The notes beneath the pieces are model-generated. The model searched no databases and had not been told where the DNA came from. It saw nothing but the letters and a program-made list of their open reading frames with translations. Made by a program: the position numbers and the translations under genes. 12,293 bases of DNA from Pseudomonadota bacterium (GTDB taxonomy: Bacteria > Pseudomonadota > Alphaproteobacteria > Sphingomonadales > SMXR01). Below, in pieces: positions 7,525-12,293 of the stretch (within the stretch, counting starts at the first letter, position 1; each line of letters opens with the position of its first letter). Where the stretch lies: assembly GCA_022571175.1 (NCBI GenBank), contig JACZYI010000035.1, forward strand, positions 1 through 12,293. The letters are read 5' to 3'.

Positions 7525-7893
7525 TCAGTTGCTGCTGGTCGTTGTGGTCGTTGTGGTCGTTGTCGTTGTGGTGGTTGTTGTGGTAGTCGCGGTGCCATCA
7601 TCAATCTGATCTTTGTCTGTGGCCGCTTCAAGCGCTATCGCGACCACCACGGCCAAAACAAGAGTGCCCACAATCAGGCCCGTGCTTAAAATTCCGCCGC
7701 CAGTACCTATGATCTGCCCGGCAGCAGCACCGGCGTTTTCTCCCACACCCGTTAGTACCCTTTGATTTACTATTACAGTTTTTTGTGCATCACCTGCCTC
7801 TTTTGACACTTCCTCATCCGCCCAAACCGAAGCCGGAGAAAGCAATTGCGCCAACATAACAACCATTACCAAAATATCTCGCGTCCTGTTCAT
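7525..7893 (-). CDS. Small GfcA/YjbE-like protein: signal peptide, one membrane helix, C-terminal poly-threonine tail
   Basis: 122 residues. Seen: a signal peptide at 1-25 with VWA cleavage, a short polar segment (26-60), a glycine-led hydrophobic helix (about 67-91, GGGILSTGLIVGTL onward), an acidic DKDQIDDG linker, then T-A followed by 17 consecutive threonines and SSN. The start at 7893 is chosen because AAGGA lies about 7 bases upstream and it begins the signal peptide exactly; the open frame reaches back to 7992 but adds a basic, non-signal stretch. Known: E. coli gfcA (group 4 capsule operon) and yjbE (yjbEFGH) encode small threonine-rich secreted or membrane proteins, and gfcE of that operon is a Wza homologue. 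The layout here (Thr-rich small protein, then OPX) matches, but the homology is inferred from architecture, and GfcB-D are absent. The tail is encoded by near-perfect 9-bp repeats. Likely first gene of a two-gene unit; upstream spacing of 114 bases leaves room for its own promoter, though only a weak TTGCGC-17-TAGTTT candidate (7968-7940) is seen. Confidence 0.75.
   Translation of the reverse strand: MNRTRDILVMVVMLAQLLSPASVWADEEVSKEAGDAQKTVIVNQRVLTGVGENAGAAAGQIIGTGGGILSTGLIVGTLVLAVVVAIALEAATDKDQIDDGTATTTTTTTTTTTTTTTTTSSN
7537..7587. repeat. 9-bp tandem repeat encoding the poly-Thr tail
   Basis: On the plus strand GGTCGTTGT is repeated three times perfectly (7537-7563), then CGTTGT (7564-7569) and a degenerate GGT/TGT/AGT run to 7587. 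In the coding (minus) strand this is ACAACGACC units, each three threonine codons. All units are multiples of three, so slippage would change tail length without a frameshift. Confidence 0.9.
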
Positions 7894-8007
7894 GTGCGCT
7901 TCCTTCAAAGCATTATTCTTTGTTTTGTTTGAGTGGGGAAAACTAGTCCCTAACCTACTCTGGCGCAACATTTTTCCGCGAATGTATAACAATTTTGGGC
8001 CCGCATT

Positions 8008-8793
8008 CTAGTTTTTATGTTGGTTAAGAAAATCAACGATTGCCCGACGTACCCTAGGCCTCTCGAACAAACTATGAACACCGGGAATGTCGAAAACCAT
8101 TGATTGAGACGATTCCAGACCAGAAAAAAATGCCCCGCAATCCCCTGTCTGGCCGCGGGTATGTTCCGCGTCATACCAAGGGTCTTGCCGGTTAATAATG
8201 GCGAGCATGGGCTCAGCCGTCCCGGAAATACCCGCAACAATAGGGGCGCCATGACAGGTCCACTGGAAAACCACACGGGCTTTGAACTCATCCCCTCGAT
8301 AGAGCGCTGCCGCCACAGCACCCTCGCTGCCACCCACAAGAAATAGCTTTTCCTGATCTACCCAAGCAAAAGACTGAAGCTGCTGCACTGCATAGCTGAT
8401 CTCCGCCATACGAAAATCAAACACAAAACGATTAAAACCACCGGTGCTTGTCTCAGGATCACATTGCAAAGGTCGGTAACTCCGGGCCATACTGTTAGGC
8501 GCAATAAATACAAATCCTTCACTTGCAAGCAGGCGCCCGAAATCTTCTTCCGACGTCTGAAATGCTGTACAGCCGTGCAAATAAAGGACCACAGGAAAGC
8601 GAGCTACTTGTTCATCACCCGGGTTAAGAAGATCGTTTGAACTGATCCGTTGATCTGACCAGGGAACACGAACAATCGCCCTGTCCCAAGTTTTTTGGAG
8701 ATCGCCGGAGACTTTTCCAAACGCAGTACAGGCACTCAAAAGCGCCGCCATCAGAACGAACGACAGACATTTTATTCCATAAGTCAGATTCAT
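8008..8793 (-). CDS. Lipoprotein alpha/beta hydrolase (dienelactone-hydrolase-like)
   Basis: 261 residues. Seen: a lipoprotein signal peptide MNLTYGIKCLSFVLMAALLSAC with lipobox LSAC, so Cys22 would be lipidated. The alpha/beta-hydrolase fold follows: oxyanion-hole LHG (72-74), nucleophile elbow GGSEG with Ser156, acid Asp204 (NRQDPW), and His240 (PGVHSLF). Four further cysteines in the mature part (75, 111, 180, 219) could form disulfides in the periplasm (inference). The fold resembles dienelactone hydrolases, which cleave esters or lactones, but the substrate is not deducible. The frame stays open to 8853; the start at 8793 is preferred because it begins the signal peptide and leaves ispE intact. 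Its ribosome site is poor (GGGAG about 13 bases upstream), so translation may depend on coupling to ispE, whose stop lies 32 bases upstream. It is the last gene of the ETF-QO/TPR/ispE cluster. Confidence 0.8.
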   Translation of the reverse strand: MNLTYGIKCLSFVLMAALLSACTAFGKVSGDLQKTWDRAIVRVPWSDQRISSNDLLNPGDEQVARFPVVLYLHGCTAFQTSEEDFGRLLASEGFVFIAPNSMARSYRPLQCDPETSTGGFNRFVFDFRMAEISYAVQQLQSFAWVDQEKLFLVGGSEGAVAAALYRGDEFKARVVFQWTCHGAPIVAGISGTAEPMLAIINRQDPWYDAEHTRGQTGDCGAFFSGLESSQSMVFDIPGVHSLFERPRVRRAIVDFLNQHKN

Positions 8794-8825
8794 CTTGATG
8801 ATCGCACTCCCCCCCAAAAACCCTG

Positions 8826-9707
8826 CTAAGATACCAGTGCCTCCTGAACCCACCAGCTCGCTCTTGAGTTCAGCAATGATCTGGCTCCGATGGCGTCTTC
8901 AAAGATATCAAATAGAGCAAAACAGGTTGGACCGCTACCGGACATTCGCGCCATTAAACATCCTGGCATCAGCTCCAACGTTTCAAGAACAGCCCCTATT
9001 TCCGGAGCCATACTGGTAGCAGCAGGTTGAAGATCATTCCTGGTCTCGCTCTCAAGCCAGTTCCGCACCTCCATCTGTGTGCTGCCACAAAGATTTTGGG
9101 GCATGCCTTTGACAGGGCTGAATTCAAGGTCAGACTCTCGCAGGCTCTTGAAAACCTGCGCTGTGGAAAGTCCTGTACCCGGATTGACCATGAGTATAGC
9201 GAGCTCGGGAAAGTCCTCTAATGGGGTCACATTCTCGCCAATACCACTGACGAACGAAGCCTTGCCATAAATGCAGGCAGGAACATCTGCGCCAAGATCA
9301 GGCGCCATCTCTGCCAAGTCATTTTTGGACTTACCCAAATCCCAAAACTGGTTAAGGGCTAATAATGTCGCTGCTGCATCCGAGGAACCACCACCAATGC
9401 CAGCGGATACAGGTAGATTTTTTATCAGGGTTATTCGTGCGCTATACGAGTCTTTTCCGCTGGTCTCAGCCAGCATTTGAGCGGCGAGCAAAACGAGATT
9501 ATCCGATGAGTTCACCAGTGATCCGGCGAACGGGCCTTTGACATCAAGCTCCAGTCCCTCCCCTTCCTCAATCAAAATCTCATCCCCGAAGTCAGCAAAA
9601 ACAAACAGGCTTTCCAAATCATGATAGCCATTTGCCCGACGCCCGGTGATATGCAGGAACAGATTGATTTTTGCCGGAGCCAGCCGTGACATAACTACCC
9701 CCGACAT
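8826..9707 (-). CDS. ispE: 4-diphosphocytidyl-2-C-methyl-D-erythritol kinase IspE
   Basis: Phosphorylates CDP-methylerythritol with ATP in the non-mevalonate (MEP) route to isoprenoids; cytoplasmic, GHMP kinase family. Seen: 293 residues, typical length. PAKINLFLHITGRRANGYHDLES contains the active-site Lys13 and the substrate-binding NGYH. The glycine-rich ATP loop PVSAGIGGGSSDAA is at 99-112. LGADVP with Asp141 is the catalytic base. The C-terminal GHMP motif RMSGSGPTCFALF is at 254-266. All key residues are present. The start at 9707 lies 5 bases after the TPR gene's stop, with AAGGA about 9 bases upstream; the in-frame ATG at 9692, preceded by GGGGG, is also possible and sits just before the conserved core. 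The tight spacing implies translational coupling with the TPR gene. Confidence 0.97.
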   Translation of the reverse strand: MSGVVMSRLAPAKINLFLHITGRRANGYHDLESLFVFADFGDEILIEEGEGLELDVKGPFAGSLVNSSDNLVLLAAQMLAETSGKDSYSARITLIKNLPVSAGIGGGSSDAAATLLALNQFWDLGKSKNDLAEMAPDLGADVPACIYGKASFVSGIGENVTPLEDFPELAILMVNPGTGLSTAQVFKSLRESDLEFSPVKGMPQNLCGSTQMEVRNWLESETRNDLQPAATSMAPEIGAVLETLELMPGCLMARMSGSGPTCFALFDIFEDAIGARSLLNSRASWWVQEALVS

Positions 9708-9712
9708 AACAG

Positions 9713-11434
9713 TTAGTCCTTGTTTGCGCTGATCACAATCAGGCCCGAAACAAGCTTTTCTTTCAGTGCGGCCAGCAATTCATCATCAGGGTCCAGCGAG
9801 AGCGCGTGACTCCATTGAAACCGGGCTTCCATCTCTCGTCCAACGACCCAATAGACATCCCCCAGATGATCATTAATCACCGGGTCTCCCGGTTCCAGTT
9901 CCACGGCTCGTTCCAGATTTATGACGGCATTTTCATAATCACCCCGAAGATATTGCACCCATCCCAGGCTGTCGGTAATAGCCCCGTCATTTGGTCTTTG
10001 TTCAGCCGCGCGTTCAATCAAATAGCGTGCCTCTTCAATATGCATTCCGCGATCAATCCAGGAATATCCCAGGTAATTCAACACATCAGGCTGGTCTTTT
10101 TCGAGCTCCAGGGCCTTCAGGAAATCCGCTTCTGCCAGATTCCACAAATCAAGCTCGTCATAACTGATGGCGCGGGTAAAATAGACAAACCAATCGGTTG
10201 CCTTGCTGTCCACTGGGGCTTCGATGGCGAGCGTATAGTCTCTTGCGGCGTCTTCAAACTGACTTTGAATGCGGTGTAAATCACCAAGAGCGGCTCTGAC
10301 CGAGCCGTTTTCACCATGCCCGGCAAGATAGTCTCTCATCAAATCAAAAGCTTCATCGATGCGCTCCATATCATCCAGTGCAAAGGATTGCCGGATCAGC
10401 CCAGACACATACCGCGGATCATCCATGGCGATAGTTCTTAAAACGCGGAGGGCTGCAGCAGGTTCCTCAAGGGCAATAAAGATATTTCCCAGCAACAGAA
10501 GGCCGTCACTTTGTCCCGGATCAAGAAACATCCCGAAGCGACCAAAAGCAACCGAAGCCTGAAGGGCACCATCACCCGCCAGTTGGCCCGAAAGCATAAT
10601 CATAATTCCGGCGAGCGCCGCTTCGGGAGAAGCCGCCCTGCTGGTGGTTACAATTCCTTGCTGCAGCATGTGGGCAGCTTCCTTCAACGCTTCGCTGTTC
10701 GGGAATATGTCCAGATAGCGCTCATAAATTTCAGCCGCTTTGTCCTCACGACCCTGTTTTTGCAGCATGACACCATAGGCAACAACCGGGTGGGCCGATA
10801 CTATCTGATTATCGGCTAAAATACGTTCATAGGCGACCTCGGCCTCTGGTGCCCTGCCCGCATAGTCCAGAATATAGGCCGCATGGGTTTGTTGCAGCGG
10901 CCTGAAGGCAGCAACTGCCGATAAGGCGCGCAAGGCCGCAAAAGCCTCCTCGACCTCACCCGCAGCGGCCCGGGCCCAGGCACGGGCGAGTGGCGTCACC
11001 AGCGAATCATAACCAGGCCCGGTCGCACCTTCGAGCGCCCGTTGCATGGCCTCATAATCACCCGCTACCAAATTATCCAGTGCCAGCAACATTTGTGCAT
11101 TCGAGACCTCGCTCCCGCCAGTCGCTAATTCTTCGGCAAATCTGAGAGCATGGGTAAATTCCCCTTCTTTCAAAGCCAGATTAAACGCCTTTTCCAAAAT
11201 CACTTCGTTCCCCGGATCTTTTTCGAGCGCATCAATGAAAAAGCCGAGCGCACGACCGGGCTCGCCAATATTTGAGGCATTCTGGGCCGCAACATAGCTC
11301 CCCAAACCGGTATCTTCAGTGGGATACCGCTCTAACGTGCAGGTCGAAAGCAACGCAGTGGATGCCAGCAATGCCCCCACCGCTATGAGCGGTAAGATGG
11401 GGAATTGTCCTGATATCTTCTTATCCTCAGCCAT
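9713..11434 (-). CDS. Tetratricopeptide-repeat protein with N-terminal membrane signal/anchor
   Basis: 573 residues. Seen: an N-terminal hydrophobic segment (about 11-31) ending in LLSTC at Cys32. The cysteine position suggests a lipoprotein, but Thr at -1 departs from the usual Gly/Ala/Ser, so a plain anchor or cleaved signal is equally possible. The rest is alpha-helical TPR: repeats about 44-110, a divergent middle (150-370), and clear repeats at about 377-560 such as LNYLGYSWIDRG, ITDSLGWVQYLRGDYENA and INDHLGDVYWVVGREMEA. Known: long TPR proteins of this type sit beside ispE in many proteobacteria (the PA4667-lolB-ispE neighbourhood in Pseudomonas) and act as periplasmic or envelope scaffolds; no enzymatic role is expected. 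It starts 24 bases after the ETF-QO stop with only a weak AGAAG ribosome site, and ends 5 bases before ispE. The cellular partner is unknown. Confidence 0.88.
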   Translation of the reverse strand: MAEDKKISGQFPILPLIAVGALLASTALLSTCTLERYPTEDTGLGSYVAAQNASNIGEPGRALGFFIDALEKDPGNEVILEKAFNLALKEGEFTHALRFAEELATGGSEVSNAQMLLALDNLVAGDYEAMQRALEGATGPGYDSLVTPLARAWARAAAGEVEEAFAALRALSAVAAFRPLQQTHAAYILDYAGRAPEAEVAYERILADNQIVSAHPVVAYGVMLQKQGREDKAAEIYERYLDIFPNSEALKEAAHMLQQGIVTTSRAASPEAALAGIMIMLSGQLAGDGALQASVAFGRFGMFLDPGQSDGLLLLGNIFIALEEPAAALRVLRTIAMDDPRYVSGLIRQSFALDDMERIDEAFDLMRDYLAGHGENGSVRAALGDLHRIQSQFEDAARDYTLAIEAPVDSKATDWFVYFTRAISYDELDLWNLAEADFLKALELEKDQPDVLNYLGYSWIDRGMHIEEARYLIERAAEQRPNDGAITDSLGWVQYLRGDYENAVINLERAVELEPGDPVINDHLGDVYWVVGREMEARFQWSHALSLDPDDELLAALKEKLVSGLIVISANKD

Positions 11435-11458
11435 GTTTGATCTTCTTTTGAAAAGGCA

Positions 11459-12293
11459 TTACATATTGGGATAGTTGGGGCCGCCACCCCCTTCTGGTAC
11501 CACCCAGTTAATATTTTGGGTCATATCCTTTATATCGCAAATTTTACAATGAACACAATTCTGCGCATTGATCTGGAGGCGCAGTTCTCCCTTATCTCCA
11601 TCTGGTATAATTTCATAGACCCCAGCCGGACAATAGCGCGTTTCCGGGGCATCATAATCAGCAAGGTTAACATCAATCGCCACCTCCTGCTTCTCCAATT
11701 GCAGATGAACCGGCTGATTTTCCTCGTGATTGGTATTGGACAGGAACACAGATGACAAGCGGTCAAAAGTAATCTCGCCATCCGGTTTTGGATAATCAAT
11801 AGGAGCGCAGAGGTCAGCTTTCTGGAGCTGCTCATGATCCTTGTGGTGAGGAAATGTCCAGGGCATCAGAAAACCCAGGCCAAGCGAGGAAAACCACATA
11901 TCAATGCCTGAATATATGGTTCCCCAGCGAATACCGAATTTGCTCAGGGCCGGTCTGGCATTCCTGACTTTTTTCAAATCCTTATAAACCCAGGACTTCC
12001 TGAAGCTGCTCTCATAGCCTGAAAAATCCGGATTCTCATGGTCACGCTGAATCGCATCATACACTGCATCGGCTGCCAGCATGCCGGTCTTCATGGCATT
12101 ATGCGTGCCCTTGATGCGGGGTACATTCAGGAAACCGGCCGAGCAGCCAATCAAGGCTCCACCGGGGAAGGTGAGTTTGGGGATGGACTGCAATCCACCT
12201 TCGTTAATGGCCCGTGCACCGTATGATATGCGCCCGCCACCTTCCAGCAGCGGACGCCCGTACGGTTGCGACTTGAGGCGCTGAAATTCGCCA
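11459..12293 (-). CDS. Electron transfer flavoprotein-ubiquinone oxidoreductase (ETF-QO), C-terminal part
   Basis: Partial: the frame is open from the right edge, so no start is visible. Reading begins at base 12292 with GEFQRLKSQPYGRPLLEGG and continues through ISYGARAINEGG. A TTG at 12193 is internal (Leu), not a start. Seen: the flavin/quinone-region signature KLTFPGGALIGCSAGFLNVP-IKGTHNAMK-GMLAA, and the C-terminal [4Fe-4S] ferredoxin-like domain. Its cysteine ligands are CPAGVYE (11632-11630) and CVHCKIC, followed by the family's hallmark QNINWV-PEGGGGPNYPNM end. Known: the membrane-associated enzyme passes electrons from reduced ETF (fatty acid and amino acid oxidation) to ubiquinone. 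About 277 of the usual 540-560 residues are present, and the C-terminus is complete with TAA at 11461-11459. First visible gene of the minus-strand cluster. Confidence 0.95.
   Translation of the reverse strand, partial: GEFQRLKSQPYGRPLLEGGGRISYGARAINEGGLQSIPKLTFPGGALIGCSAGFLNVPRIKGTHNAMKTGMLAADAVYDAIQRDHENPDFSGYESSFRKSWVYKDLKKVRNARPALSKFGIRWGTIYSGIDMWFSSLGLGFLMPWTFPHHKDHEQLQKADLCAPIDYPKPDGEITFDRLSSVFLSNTNHEENQPVHLQLEKQEVAIDVNLADYDAPETRYCPAGVYEIIPDGDKGELRLQINAQNCVHCKICDIKDMTQNINWVVPEGGGGPNYPNM

Noticed and set aside
7537..7587. Short tandem repeats considered as a CRISPR-like array
   Set aside because: Units are 9 bp with no spacers and read as Thr codons inside a gene.
7894..7992. Upstream extension of the poly-Thr gene to the in-frame start at 7992
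   Set aside because: The extension would put 33 basic, non-hydrophobic residues before an otherwise normal signal peptide, and a good ribosome site marks the ATG at 7893.
8794..8853. Upstream extension of the hydrolase gene to 8853
   Set aside because: It would overlap the end of ispE and bury the lipoprotein signal peptide 20 residues into the protein.
9806..10279. Open frame of 157 codons on the plus strand
   Set aside because: Lies antisense inside the clear TPR gene, with no recognisable motif and no convincing ribosome site; a shadow frame.

Overview
The window looks like a moderate-GC (about 50 % by eye) alphaproteobacterial chromosome segment. The evidence is an ETF-ubiquinone oxidoreductase next to a long TPR protein and ispE, an adrenodoxin-reductase-type ferredoxin reductase, and tRNA-Gln with an encoded CCA. 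Genus-level placement is not possible from the sequence alone. Both ends cut through genes. No transposase, integrase, CRISPR array, rRNA or att duplication was seen.

Left arm (1-3032, + strand): the C-terminal part of a ferredoxin/adrenodoxin-NADP+ reductase, then sppA (67-kDa-type signal peptide peptidase) and msrB (methionine-R-sulfoxide reductase), spaced by 36 and 12 bases and likely co-transcribed. They converge on a minus-strand gene (3067-4317) for a DUF3667-type membrane protein with an N-terminal four-cysteine zinc ribbon and a long acidic non-membrane insert.

Centre (4318-4729): a non-coding stretch holding tRNA-Gln(UUG) on the minus strand, with a promoter-like sequence upstream and a strong Rho-independent terminator starting 4 bases past the encoded CCA. 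A second hairpin oriented like a plus-strand terminator (4403-4430) serves no visible gene.

Polysaccharide module (4730-7893, minus): a small secreted or membrane protein with a run of 17 threonines at its C-terminus, resembling GfcA/YjbE of enterobacterial capsule operons, lies 35 bases upstream of a 919-residue outer-membrane polysaccharide exporter (Wza/OPX superfamily, multiple SLBB domains). No glycosyltransferase, Wzc/Wzb or GfcB-D/YjbF-H partner lies in the window. This pair is the most interesting part; the poly-Thr tract is encoded by a 9-bp tandem repeat that could vary in length.

Right arm (8008-12293, minus): in order of transcription, the C-terminal part of ETF-QO, a TPR protein with an N-terminal signal/anchor, ispE (MEP isoprenoid pathway), and a lipoprotein alpha/beta hydrolase. 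Gaps are 24, 5 and 32 bases, so this is probably one operon. The 114-base gap before the poly-Thr gene is the likeliest place for a new promoter.
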